A stretch of 30,587 bases of DNA from Gaiellasilicea sp035553355 (GTDB taxonomy: Bacteria > Actinomycetota > Thermoleophilia > Gaiellales > Gaiellaceae): positions 1 through 30,587 of the forward strand of contig DATMJW010000076.1 in NCBI GenBank assembly GCA_035553355.1, read 5' to 3'. The notes below the pieces were generated by a model. The model was not told where the DNA came from. It made no database searches and saw only the letters and a program-made list of their open reading frames with translations. The translations under genes and the position numbers were made by a program. Shown here in pieces: positions 6,886 through 14,154 of this stretch; positions within the stretch are counted from its first letter, which is position 1, and each line of letters opens with the position of its first letter.

Positions 6886-6928
6886 TGGCCGAAACGGCCA
6901 CGTCCCGTGCTTGAAGCAACGGACATGG
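6886..6928 (-). repeat. covarying hairpin element, copy A
   Basis: On the minus strand this reads as hairpin P1 with lower stem CCAUGUCC/GGACGUGG (eight pairs, one U·G), a 2x2 internal loop, and UGCU-UCA-AGCA. P2 follows as GGCCG-UUU-CGGCC and shares two bases with P1. It is 30/43 identical, without gaps, to copy B 103 bases away, and most differences keep pairing. The function is unknown. Confidence 0.55.
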
Positions 6929-6988
6929 CTGGCGGGGCCGGTGCGGGCGCAGCATCGGGCCGCGGAAACGGCTTGGCAAGCGGTTGAT

Positions 6989-7031
6989 CGTCCGTTACGG
7001 ACACGGCCGGTGCTTTGAGCACAGGACGTGT
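6989..7031 (-). repeat. covarying hairpin element, copy B
   Basis: On the minus strand: P1 lower stem ACACGUCC/GGCCGUGU (seven of eight pairs), upper stem UGCU-CAA-AGCA, then P2 GUCCG-UAA-CGGAC. The first base is the last A of the response-regulator stop codon. Compared with copy A, the outer P1 pair changes C-G to A-U, the fourth U·G to C-G, and a P2 pair G-C to U-A. One P1 pair is lost. Confidence 0.55.
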
Positions 7032-7726
7032 TACTTCGGGATGGGTTCGAGCTTGTAGCCGACCCCGTAGCGCGTCTGGATGAAGGTGTGGCGCGACGCG
7101 CGGGCGTCGATCTTCTCGCGGAGCTTCCGGACGAAGACGTCCACGGTCCGGTCGCGGTGCGACGCGCGCCGCCCCCACACCCGCTGCAGCAGCTCGTCGC
7201 GCGACAGCACGCGTCCCTGTTCGAGCGCCAACGTGTACGCCAGCCGGAACTCGGTGGGCGTCAGCTCGGCACTCGCGCCGTCGACGTACGCCTGCACGTT
7301 CCGGGGGTCGAGGCGCAGCTCCTCGACCACGACCTCCTCGCCGCGCCGCGGCTCCTGCGCCCGCGTCCCGCGTCGCGCCGCCACACGCACCCGCGCGACG
7401 AGCTCCTTCATCGAGAACGGCTTCACGAGGTAGTCGTCGGCGCCGAGTTCGAGCGCGTTGACGCGGTCGTGCTCCGTCCCGCGCGCGCTGACGACCACGA
7501 TCGGCGTCCCGATCCCCTCGCTCCGAGCCTGCTCGATGACGCGCCAGCCGTCGACGCCCGGAAGCATCAGATCGAGGACGCACACGTCCGGCCGCTCGTA
7601 GCGCAGGCGCGCGAGCCCGGTCTCGCCGTTCGCGACACCGACGGCGTCGAACCCCGCCGCCTCGAGGTGCCGGGCCATCCCCTGGGCGATCACGTCGTCG
7701 TCCTCGATGATCAGCACCTTCGCCAT
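7031..7726 (-). CDS. OmpR/PhoB-family response regulator
   Basis: 231 residues from ATG 7726. The receiver domain has the acidic pair at residues 9-11, phosphoacceptor Asp52 in VCVLDLMLPG, Ser80 in VVVSARG and Lys102 in YLVKPF. The C-terminal winged helix shows ELTPTEFRLAYTLA, VLSRDELLQRVWG, RTVDVFVRKLREKI and IQTRYGVGYKL, all standard for OmpR/PhoB proteins. The gene is divergent from a histidine kinase that leads into pstSCAB-phoU. PHO-box-like repeats in the shared gap point toward this gene. By context it is the phosphate-starvation activator (PhoP/PhoB/RegX3 type), probably self-activating. Which of these names applies cannot be decided from sequence alone. Confidence 0.9.
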   Translation of the reverse strand: MAKVLIIEDDDVIAQGMARHLEAAGFDAVGVANGETGLARLRYERPDVCVLDLMLPGVDGWRVIEQARSEGIGTPIVVVSARGTEHDRVNALELGADDYLVKPFSMKELVARVRVAARRGTRAQEPRRGEEVVVEELRLDPRNVQAYVDGASAELTPTEFRLAYTLALEQGRVLSRDELLQRVWGRRASHRDRTVDVFVRKLREKIDARASRHTFIQTRYGVGYKLEPIPK

Positions 7727-7756
7727 GTCTGCATCATGCAAGCCGGGTGCGCTCGC

Positions 7757-7789
7757 GAGTGGTGAACGACTGGTGAAGATCCGGTGAAC
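7757..7789 (-). promoter_or_regulatory. PHO-box array before the response regulator
   Basis: On the minus strand three 11-base direct repeats run head to tail: GTTCACCGGAT, CTTCACCAGTC, GTTCACCACTC. Actinobacterial PhoP binds 11-nt direct repeat units of GTTCACC type. The array lies 31-63 bases upstream of the response-regulator ATG, and its distal unit covers the first candidate start codon of the divergent kinase. Confidence 0.7.
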
Positions 7790-8692
7790 GCGGAGGCGCG
7801 ACGCGCGCAGGTGTTGCTCGAGGAGAGCCGGGAGGCGGTCGCCGTCGTCGACGCCGGCGGGTGCGTCGTCGCGGCGAGCCGGCGCGCGCGCCAGACGCTC
7901 GGCCTCCGCGAGGGGGAGCCGCTGCCGCCCGATTTGCTCGGGGAGCGGACGCTGACCGTGCCGTACGAGGTCGACGGCGTCGAGGAGCGGCTCGTCTACC
8001 TCTCGGAGGCCGGCGACCTCGCGGCGTACGAGGAACTGCGCTCCGGCTTCACGGCCGCCGTGTCGCACGAGCTCCGCACGCCGCTCGCGCGGCTCCTGTC
8101 GTTGCTCGAGCTCGCGCAGCTGCCTGGCGAGGACGTCGCAGCCCTCGTCGAGCAGGCGCGGGGCGAGGTCGAGCAGATCCGCGAGCTGATCGACGAGGTG
8201 CTGTTCCTCTCCGAGCTGGAGTCCGGTGCGCGCGTCGTCTCGTTGGGGCGAACGGAGGTGCTGCCGGTGCTGCACGAGGTCGCGGCGGAGCTGGAGGAGC
8301 GGGCCGCGCGAGCGGGCGTCGCTCTCGAGATCAGCGGCGATGCCGCGGCGTCCGTGGAGGTGAGGCCGCGGATGCTGAAGGTCGTGGCGCAGAACCTGGC
8401 GGAGAACGCGATCCGCTACGCGGGCGCGGGCACGACCGCCGTTCTCGACGTCGAGGTGACGGACGGCGTCGTCGTCCTCTCGGTCGCCGACGACGGGGCC
8501 GGCGTCGGCGAGGCCGATCTGCCGCGCCTGTTCGAGCGGTTCTACCGCGCCGACCGGTCGCGTGCCTCGCGCGGCACGGGCCTCGGGCTCGCGATCGTGA
8601 AGCACGTCGTCACCCAGGCAGGCGGCACCGTCGAGGCGACGGGCGGACGCGGCCGCGGCCTCACCGTGCGCTGCGTGTTCCCCGCCGCCTGA
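7784..8692 (+). CDS. PhoR/SenX3-like histidine kinase without membrane segments
   Basis: Up to 302 residues. The first ~75 form a PAS-like segment (AVAVVDAGGCVVAASRRARQTLG). Then come the HisKA helix with SHELRTPLARL (His95), N-box AENAIRYA, G1 box DDGAGVG, F box RLFERFYRAD and G2 box GTGLGLAIVKH. These show a complete kinase core. No hydrophobic helix precedes the PAS segment, although PhoR and SenX3 proteins are normally membrane-bound, so signal input is probably cytoplasmic, perhaps through PhoU/Pst. The start is uncertain: GTG 7784 lies inside the PHO-box array, and GTG 7811 is an alternative. It ends eight bases before the pstS PHO boxes. Confidence 0.88.
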   Translation: MNAEARRAQVLLEESREAVAVVDAGGCVVAASRRARQTLGLREGEPLPPDLLGERTLTVPYEVDGVEERLVYLSEAGDLAAYEELRSGFTAAVSHELRTPLARLLSLLELAQLPGEDVAALVEQARGEVEQIRELIDEVLFLSELESGARVVSLGRTEVLPVLHEVAAELEERAARAGVALEISGDAAASVEVRPRMLKVVAQNLAENAIRYAGAGTTAVLDVEVTDGVVVLSVADDGAGVGEADLPRLFERFYRADRSRASRGTGLGLAIVKHVVTQAGGTVEATGGRGRGLTVRCVFPAA

Positions 8693-8699
8693 CGGCGCC

Positions 8700-8732
8700 G
8701 TTCACCACTTCGTCACCGAACGTTCACCACGC
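8700..8732 (+). promoter_or_regulatory. PHO-box array before pstS
   Basis: Three 11-base direct repeats: GTTCACCACTT, CGTCACCGAAC, GTTCACCACGC. The spacing and core match the array before the response regulator. It lies just past the kinase stop codon and 40 bases before pstS, so pstSCAB-phoU probably has its own phosphate-controlled promoter. Confidence 0.75.
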
Positions 8733-8772
8733 AGAACCCCACGTCGCGTGCGCCCGTCGGGACACTCGTGCC

Positions 8773-9744
8773 ATGACACTGACGAGGAAGATCATCACGT
8801 GGAGCGCACTGACGGCGCTCCTGCTCGCGGCGTCGGCCTGTGGGGGCGCGCGCGACTCTGCAGCACCTGCCGACACCACCTCCGGCTCCGGCGGCTCGAC
8901 GCTCTCGGGGCGCGTCGAGGTCGACGGCTCCAGCACGGTCGCACCGTTCACCACTGCCGGTGCCGAGCGCTTCGGCGGCGAGCACGACGACGTCCGCATA
9001 ACGGTCGGCGTCTCGGGGACGGGCGGCGGCTTCGAGCGGTTCTGCCGCGGCGAGACCGACCTCTCGAACGCGTCGCGCCCGATCAAGGACGAGGAGGCGG
9101 AGGCCTGCGAGGAGCAGGGCATCGCGTACTCGGAGCTGCAGGTCGCGAACGACGCGCTCACCGTCGTCGTCAACCGCGAGAACGACTGGGTCGACTGCCT
9201 CACCGTCGAGCAGCTCGCCGCGATCTGGGGACCGGACTCCGAGGTACGTACGTGGCGCGACGTCGACCCGTCGTACCCCGACGAGGAGCTCAGCCTCTTC
9301 GGCCCCGGCACCGACTCGGGGACCTTCGACTACTTCACCGACGCGATCAACGGCGAGGAGGGCGCGAGCCGCTCCGACTACTCCGCGAGCGAGGACGACA
9401 ACACGGTCGTCACCGGCGTCTCCGGCGAGCGCGGCGGGCTCGGCTACTTCGGCTTCTCCTACTTCGAGGAGAACCGCGACTCGCTGAAGGCGCTCGCGAT
9501 CGACGGCGGCGACGGCTGCGTCGAGCCGAGCGTAGAGAACGCCCAGAACGGGACGTACGCGCCGCTCTCCCGGCCGCTCTACGTCTACGTCCGCAACGAC
9601 GCGCTCGCGCGGCCGGAGGTCGAGGCGTTCGTCGAGTACCTGCTCGAGAACGCGACCGCGATCGCCGAGGCGTCGCAGTTCGTCCCGCTCACGGTCGAGC
9701 AGGTCGAGCGGGCGCGCACGGAGCTGACGGCGGCGGCGCCGTAG
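8773..9744 (+). CDS. pstS: phosphate ABC transporter, substrate-binding lipoprotein
   Basis: 323 residues. The signal peptide ends in a lipobox LAASACGG, so the protein is lipid-anchored outside the membrane. A Ser/Gly linker follows, then RVEVDGSSTVAPFT, the hallmark phosphate-binding turn of PstS. Further family motifs are VGVSGTGGGFERFCRGETDLSNASRPI, the middle hinge with GPGTDSGTFDYFTDAI, and GLGYFGFSYF. Class 2 PBP fold, normal size. It captures inorganic phosphate and passes it to PstC/PstA. A PHO-box array lies upstream. The pstC GTG begins one base after its stop, so the genes are cotranscribed. Confidence 0.97.
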   Translation: MTLTRKIITWSALTALLLAASACGGARDSAAPADTTSGSGGSTLSGRVEVDGSSTVAPFTTAGAERFGGEHDDVRITVGVSGTGGGFERFCRGETDLSNASRPIKDEEAEACEEQGIAYSELQVANDALTVVVNRENDWVDCLTVEQLAAIWGPDSEVRTWRDVDPSYPDEELSLFGPGTDSGTFDYFTDAINGEEGASRSDYSASEDDNTVVTGVSGERGGLGYFGFSYFEENRDSLKALAIDGGDGCVEPSVENAQNGTYAPLSRPLYVYVRNDALARPEVEAFVEYLLENATAIAEASQFVPLTVEQVERARTELTAAAP

Positions 9745-9745
9745 C

Positions 9746-10672
9746 GTGAGCGCCGCGGACGCAGCAGCGACCGGCGTTCGCCTCGGCACGCGCCGGCGGC
9801 GGATCGGCGAGGACGCGGTGAAGGCCGTCCTCGGTGCCTGCGCCCTCGTCTCCGTCCTCACGACGATCGGGATCGTCGCGGCGCTCTTCCTGCCCGCGCT
9901 CGAGTTCTTCGGCGAGGTGTCGCCGAGGGAGTTCCTGACGGGGCGAGAGTGGGCGCCGCTCTTCGAGCCGGCACGGTTCGGCGTGCTGCCGCTCGTCGCC
10001 GGGACGCTCCTCGTCACCGGGATCGCCTCGCTGATCGCGATGCCGCTCGGGCTCGGCGCCGCGATCTACCTCGGTGAGTACGCGCGGCCGCGCGTCCGCG
10101 GCGTGCTCAAGCCGGCGCTCGAGATCCTCGCCGGGATCCCCACCATCGTCTTCGGCTACTTCGCGCTCACGTTCGTGACGCCGCTCCTCCGCGATCTCGG
10201 CGTCCAGGTGGAGATCTTCAACGCGCTGTCGGCAGGCCTCGTGATGGGCGTGATGCTGATCCCGACGATCGCCTCGCTCTCCGAGGACGCCATGGGTGCG
10301 GTGCCACGCGACCTGCGCGACGGGGCGTACGCGCTCGGCGCCGCGAAGGTGCAGGTGGCGACGCGGATCGTCGTCCCGGCCGCCATCTCGGGAATCGTCG
10401 CGTCCTTCGTGCTCGGCGTCTCCCGCGCGATCGGCGAGACGATGATCGTGCTCGTCGCCGCAGGGCAGCAGCCGAACCTCACGTTCGACCCGCGCGAGGC
10501 GATCGAGACGATGACGGCGTTCATCGCCGCGACCGGCGCCGGAGACGTGCCGACGGGATCGCTCGAGTACACGACCATCTTCGCCGTCGGCGCGACGCTC
10601 TTCGTGCTGACGCTCGTGATGAACGTCGTCGCGATCCGGCTCGTCCGCTCGTACCGCGAGGCGTACGAATGA
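9746..10672 (+). CDS. pstC: phosphate ABC transporter permease
   Basis: 308 residues from a GTG start one base after pstS. About six membrane helices are present, with the binding-protein-dependent permease (BPD_transp_1) domain after a first helix (LVSVLTTIGIVAALFLPAL). PstC features include IYLGEYARPRVRGVLKPALEILAGIPTIVFGYFAL and the EAA loop around AMGAVPRDLRDGAYALGAAKVQVATRIVVPAAISGI, which contacts the ATPase. The conserved SRAIGETMIVLVAAG follows. It pairs with PstA to form the membrane channel. The stop overlaps the pstA ATG as ATGA. Length and motifs are normal. Confidence 0.97.
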   Translation: MSAADAAATGVRLGTRRRRIGEDAVKAVLGACALVSVLTTIGIVAALFLPALEFFGEVSPREFLTGREWAPLFEPARFGVLPLVAGTLLVTGIASLIAMPLGLGAAIYLGEYARPRVRGVLKPALEILAGIPTIVFGYFALTFVTPLLRDLGVQVEIFNALSAGLVMGVMLIPTIASLSEDAMGAVPRDLRDGAYALGAAKVQVATRIVVPAAISGIVASFVLGVSRAIGETMIVLVAAGQQPNLTFDPREAIETMTAFIAATGAGDVPTGSLEYTTIFAVGATLFVLTLVMNVVAIRLVRSYREAYE

Positions 10673-11508
10673 GCCGCGCGCTCAAGGGCGGGCTCTTCCA
10701 GCTCGCGCTCCTCCTCTCGCTCGCCGTGGGCTTCGTCACGCTCGGCGCGCTGCTCGTCGACGTCTTCGCCGACGGCTTCGGCTACTTCGACGGGACGCTC
10801 CTGACGCAGCCGCCGTCGACCGACCCCGCCCTCGCGGGCGCGCGCCCCGCGATCCTGGCGACGCTGTACATCGGCGCGCTCCTGCTCCTCTTCGTCGTCC
10901 CGCTGGGCGTCGGCACGGCGATCTACCTCGAGGAGTACGCCGACGGGACGCGGTGGTGGAACCGCCTCCTCGAGCTCAACATCCAGAACCTCGCCGCGGT
11001 CCCGTCGATCGTCTACGGGATCCTCGGGCTCGCGTTCCTCGTCCGCGGCCTCGGCCTCGGGCGCGTCCTGCTCGCGGGCGCGCTCATCCTGACGCTCCTC
11101 GTGCTGCCGACGGTGATCATCGCGGCCCGAGAGGCGATTCGCGCCGTTCCCGACTCGATCCGCCAGGGCGGGTATGCGCTCGGCGCGACGCAGTGGCAGG
11201 TCGTCTCGCGGCAGGTCCTGCCGGCCGCGGTGCCCGGGATCGCGACGGGCTCGATCCTCGCGCTCTCGCGCGCGATCGGCGAGACGGCGCCGCTGATCAT
11301 GATCGGCGCCGTCACCTACGTCGCCTTCGACCCGACGCTGCTCGGCGCGTTCACCGCCCTCCCGATCCAGATCTACAGCTTCCTGCGGCTGCCCGCAGAC
11401 GAGTTCAAGCTCCTCGCGGCGGCCTCGATCATCGTCCTCCTCGGAATCCTCCTGACGCTGAACGCCTTCGCGATCGTCCTTCGCAACCGCTACCGCAAGA
11501 CATGGTGA
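10669..11508 (+). CDS. pstA: phosphate ABC transporter permease
   Basis: 279 residues, starting within the ATGA overlap with pstC. It has six helices and the same permease domain. The PstA-type segment IYLEEYADGTRWWNRLLELNIQNLAAVPSIVYGILGL is present, along with the EAA loop AIRAVPDSIRQGGYALGATQWQVVSRQVLPAAVPGI and SRAIGETAPLIMIGA. It forms a heterodimer with PstC in the inner membrane and docks two copies of PstB. The gene is intact and of usual length. The next gene, pstB, begins at or just after its stop codon. Confidence 0.97.
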   Translation: MSRALKGGLFQLALLLSLAVGFVTLGALLVDVFADGFGYFDGTLLTQPPSTDPALAGARPAILATLYIGALLLLFVVPLGVGTAIYLEEYADGTRWWNRLLELNIQNLAAVPSIVYGILGLAFLVRGLGLGRVLLAGALILTLLVLPTVIIAAREAIRAVPDSIRQGGYALGATQWQVVSRQVLPAAVPGIATGSILALSRAIGETAPLIMIGAVTYVAFDPTLLGAFTALPIQIYSFLRLPADEFKLLAAASIIVLLGILLTLNAFAIVLRNRYRKTW

Positions 11509-11510
11509 CC

Positions 11511-12352
11511 ATGACGACACAGCCCACGAGCCTCGCCGCCGTCGCGCGCGCGGAGGCCGCGCCCGCGGACGACTCCCGCCCGCCGATCTTCGAGGTCTCG
11601 GACCTCGCCGTCTCCTACAACGGCAACGTCGCGATCCGCGACGTCTCGCTCGACGTGCGCCGCAACGCCGTGACCGCCTTCATCGGCCCGTCGGGCTGGG
11701 CAAGAGCACCCTCATCCGCTGCTTCAACCGGATGAACGACCTCGTCCCCGGCGCCGCCGTGGACGGCGACGTCCTCTACCACGGCCAAGACCTGTACGGG
11801 CGCGACGTCGATCCGGTGGAGGTGCGCCGCCGGATCGGGATGGTGTTCCAGAAGCCGAACCCGTTCCCGAAGTCGATCTTCGACAACGTCGCCTTCGGGC
11901 CGCGCGTCCTCGGGACGAAGGACGGTCTCGAGGAGCGCGTCGAGCACGCGCTCCAGCAGGCGGCGCTTTGGGACGAGGTGAAGGACCGGCTGAAGCAGTC
12001 GGCCCTCGGCCTCTCGGGCGGGCAGCAGCAGCGGCTGTGCATCGCGCGGGCGCTCGCCGTCGAGCCCGACGTGATCCTGATGGACGAGCCGGCGTCGGCG
12101 CTCGACCCGATCTCGACGACGCGGATCGAGGACCTGATGCACGAGCTCAAGCGCGAGTACACGATCGTGATCGTCACGCACAACATGCAGCAGGCCGCGC
12201 GTGTCGCCGACATGACGGCGTTCTTCAGCGTCGAGGTCGCCGACGACGGCCGCCGGACGGGCATCCTCGTCGAGTACGACCGGACGGCGAAGATCTTCAC
12301 CGCGCCTGCGGATCAGCGCACGGAGGACTACGTCACCGGGCGGTTCGGCTGA
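11511..12352 (+). pseudogene. pstB: phosphate ABC transporter ATPase, frameshifted in Walker A
   Basis: Translation from ATG 11511 (or 11502) gives a normal PstB beginning to IGPSG, then reads W-A-R-A-P and stops at TGA 11733-11735. The remaining protein continues in the +1 frame from ATG 11732, NDLVPGAAVDGDVLYHG, with signature LSGGQQQRLCIARAL, Walker B VILMDEPASALDP and switch His in VIVTHNMQQA. One missing base between 11698 and 11699 would restore IGPSG[C]GKSTLIRCFNRM. All other motifs and codon bias are intact, so the gene is either freshly broken or the base is a sequencing error. If real, phosphate import through PstSCA would lose its motor, because the second ORF (11732-12352) lacks the P-loop. 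Confidence 0.93.
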
Positions 12353-13014
12353 TGCGCATCTCGTTCCAGGAGGAGCTCGACACGCTCGAGCTCGCGCTCC
12401 GCACGGAGGGCGAGCTCGTGCTGCGGTCGCTCCGCGGCGCCGTCGAGGCCGTCTGCACGCAGGACTGCGATCTCGCGTCCGAGGTGATCGCGTTCGACGA
12501 CGAGGTCGACGAGCAGTACCTCGAGGTGAACCAGGGGATCGAGCTGCTCCTGGCGCGGCAGACGCCGGTCGCGAGCGACCTCCGACTCGTCCTCGCGCTG
12601 CTGCACGACAACCTGCACCTCGAGCGCATGGGCGACCTCTGCGTCACGATCGCGAAGCTCACGCGGCTCACCCGAGGGCTGCCGATCGACGAGCCTCTGC
12701 TCGAGGGGTTCCGCGAGATGGGCGAGCGCGCCGAGCAGATGATCCGCGTCGCGTTGCGCTCGCTCGAGGAGCGCGACCGGGTCGCCGCGGAGAGCCTGCT
12801 CGAGCTCGACGAGCTGATCGACCGCGCGAACCGCCGTGTCGTCAGCCGTCTCCTCGACGTCGGTCACGATCTCGAGGCGCGGGAGTGGGGGCTCCGGATG
12901 ATCCTCGTCTCGCGCTGCCTCGAGCGGATCGGCGACCACGCCGTCGACATCGGCGAGCAGACCGCCTATCTCGTCACGGGCGAGTTCCGCGAGTTCACCG
13001 ACGCGTCGCACTGA
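12352..13014 (+). CDS. phoU: phosphate signalling complex protein PhoU
   Basis: 220 residues, starting in a TGATG overlap with pstB. It is all helical with two PhoU repeats: first FQEELDTLELALRTEGELVLRSL with FDDEVDEQYLEVNQGIELLLARQTP, LRLVLALLHDNLHLERMGDLCVTIAK; second AEQMIRVALRSLEERD, RCLERIGDHAVDIGEQTAYLVTG. The E-R-[MI]-G-D motifs are the metal/phosphate-cluster sites of the family. PhoU couples Pst activity to the sensor kinase and restrains phosphate uptake when phosphate is plentiful. It is last in the operon and convergent with the Pit gene. Confidence 0.96.
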   Translation: MRISFQEELDTLELALRTEGELVLRSLRGAVEAVCTQDCDLASEVIAFDDEVDEQYLEVNQGIELLLARQTPVASDLRLVLALLHDNLHLERMGDLCVTIAKLTRLTRGLPIDEPLLEGFREMGERAEQMIRVALRSLEERDRVAAESLLELDELIDRANRRVVSRLLDVGHDLEAREWGLRMILVSRCLERIGDHAVDIGEQTAYLVTGEFREFTDASH

Positions 13015-13047
13015 CGCGGCCCGAAGGCGATCGTTGCGCGCCGACCG

Positions 13048-14148
13048 CTAGTGCGCGGTGGCGGACGCGACCGCGTCCTCGCGGCGCGTCTGCCACCGGC
13101 GCGCGACGAACGCGAGCCCGGCGATCCCGGTCACGATCGCGAACACGAGGAAGGTGCCGCCCGGAAGCCGCGTCAGCAGCTCCATGACGGCGCCGATCGC
13201 ACCTGCGGCCGGCACCGTGATGATCCACGCGAGAAGGATGTTGCCGGCGACGCCCCACCGAACCGCGGAGAGCCGCCGCGACGCGCCGGCGCCGAGGACG
13301 GAGCCCGAGATCGTGTGCGTCGTCGAGACGGGGAAGCCGACGTTCCCGGTCACCCACAGGATCGTCGCCGTCGAAGTCTCGGCGGCGAACCCCTGCGGCG
13401 GCTCGAGCTTCGCGACGCGCGTCCCGAGCGTCCGGATGATCCGCCAGCCACCGGCGTAGGTGCCGAGCGCCATCGCCGTCGCGGCGCTCACGATCACCCA
13501 GAGCGGGACGTGGAAGTCGTCGGGATCGATGTGGCCGGCCGCGATCAGCGCGAGCGTGATGATCCCCATCGTCTTCTGCGCGTCGTTCGTGCCGTGCGTG
13601 AGCGCGACGAACCCGGCGGACACGAGCTGGAGCCGGCGGAAGACGCGGTTGACCCCGCCCGGCGAGCGGCGCCTGATGATCCAGAGGATCACGAACATCA
13701 CGAGCGCCGCGCCGAAGAAGCCGATGATCGGCGCCGCGAGCGACGGGATCAGGACGCGGTCGATGAGGCCGTCCACGATCAGGACGTCCGTTCCCGCGGC
13801 TGCGACGGCCGCGCCCGCGGTGCCGCCGATGAGGGCGTGGCTCGAGCTCGTCGGCAGGCCGTAGTACCAGGTGATCAGGTTCCACGTGATCGCGCCCACG
13901 AGGCCGGCGAGGACGACGTCGGGGGTGACGATGTCGGCGTCGACCACGCCCTTCGCGACGGTGGCCGCGACCTCGATCGAGAGGAACGCGCCGATGAAGT
14001 TGAGGATCGCGGCGCCGAGGACGGCGAGACGCGGCGAGATCGCGCGCGTCGAGACGCTCGTCGCGATCGCGTTCGCGGTGTCGTGGAAGCCGTTGGTGAA
14101 GTCGAAGAAGAGCGCGACGATGACGACCGCGACGAGCGTGGCCTCCAT
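13048..14148 (-). CDS. inorganic phosphate transporter, PiT family
   Basis: 366 residues with about ten membrane helices. The two PiT signatures are GFHDTANAIATSVSTRAI near the N-terminus and VALTHGTNDAQKTMGIITLAL in the second half, related by the inverted repeat of this family. LPTSSSHALIGG and FPVSTTHTISGSVLG are the matching half-repeats. PiT proteins import metal-phosphate by proton or sodium symport with lower affinity than Pst. The start lies six bases after the stop of the DUF47 gene, a standard Pit pairing. The gene converges on phoU with only 33 bases between the ORFs. No GTTCACC repeats are seen before the two-gene unit. Confidence 0.95.
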   Translation of the reverse strand: MEATLVAVVIVALFFDFTNGFHDTANAIATSVSTRAISPRLAVLGAAILNFIGAFLSIEVAATVAKGVVDADIVTPDVVLAGLVGAITWNLITWYYGLPTSSSHALIGGTAGAAVAAAGTDVLIVDGLIDRVLIPSLAAPIIGFFGAALVMFVILWIIRRRSPGGVNRVFRRLQLVSAGFVALTHGTNDAQKTMGIITLALIAAGHIDPDDFHVPLWVIVSAATAMALGTYAGGWRIIRTLGTRVAKLEPPQGFAAETSTATILWVTGNVGFPVSTTHTISGSVLGAGASRRLSAVRWGVAGNILLAWIITVPAAGAIGAVMELLTRLPGGTFLVFAIVTGIAGLAFVARRWQTRREDAVASATAH

Positions 14149-14154
14149 CGCGCG

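Larger units (their letters stand above)
6886..7031 (-). ncRNA. candidate structured leader RNA with two related elements
   Basis: The 170-base gap between the response regulator and the thioredoxin-fold gene has lower GC than the flanking genes and contains two copies of the same two-hairpin element. Their offset (103) is not a multiple of three, so the similarity is not due to protein coding. Read on the minus strand it forms the 5' leader of the thioredoxin-fold/ZIP/MarR/MFS run. It is also the 3' region of the response-regulator gene, so a terminator role is possible. No known riboswitch consensus was recognised. Confidence 0.4.

Noticed and set aside
6861..7030. N-terminal extension of the thioredoxin-fold gene through the open frame upstream of 6860
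   Set aside because: Codons there lose the strong GC bias at position 3, the sequence aligns with a repeat in a different frame, and the fold already begins at the GTG.
6886..7031. Guanidine-II (mini-ykkC) riboswitch, because of two tandem hairpins before a transporter run
   Set aside because: The hairpin loops are UCA/CAA and UUU/UAA, not the required ACGR tetraloops, and the stems carry internal loops.
11690..11740. Programmed ribosomal frameshift in pstB
   Set aside because: No slippery heptamer or downstream stimulatory structure is evident, PstB is not known to use frameshifting, and a single missing base explains the data more simply.
13044..13059. Terminator hairpin between phoU and the Pit gene (ACCGC/GCGGT)
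   Set aside because: The stem is only five base pairs and overlaps the Pit stop codon; too weak to call in GC-rich DNA.
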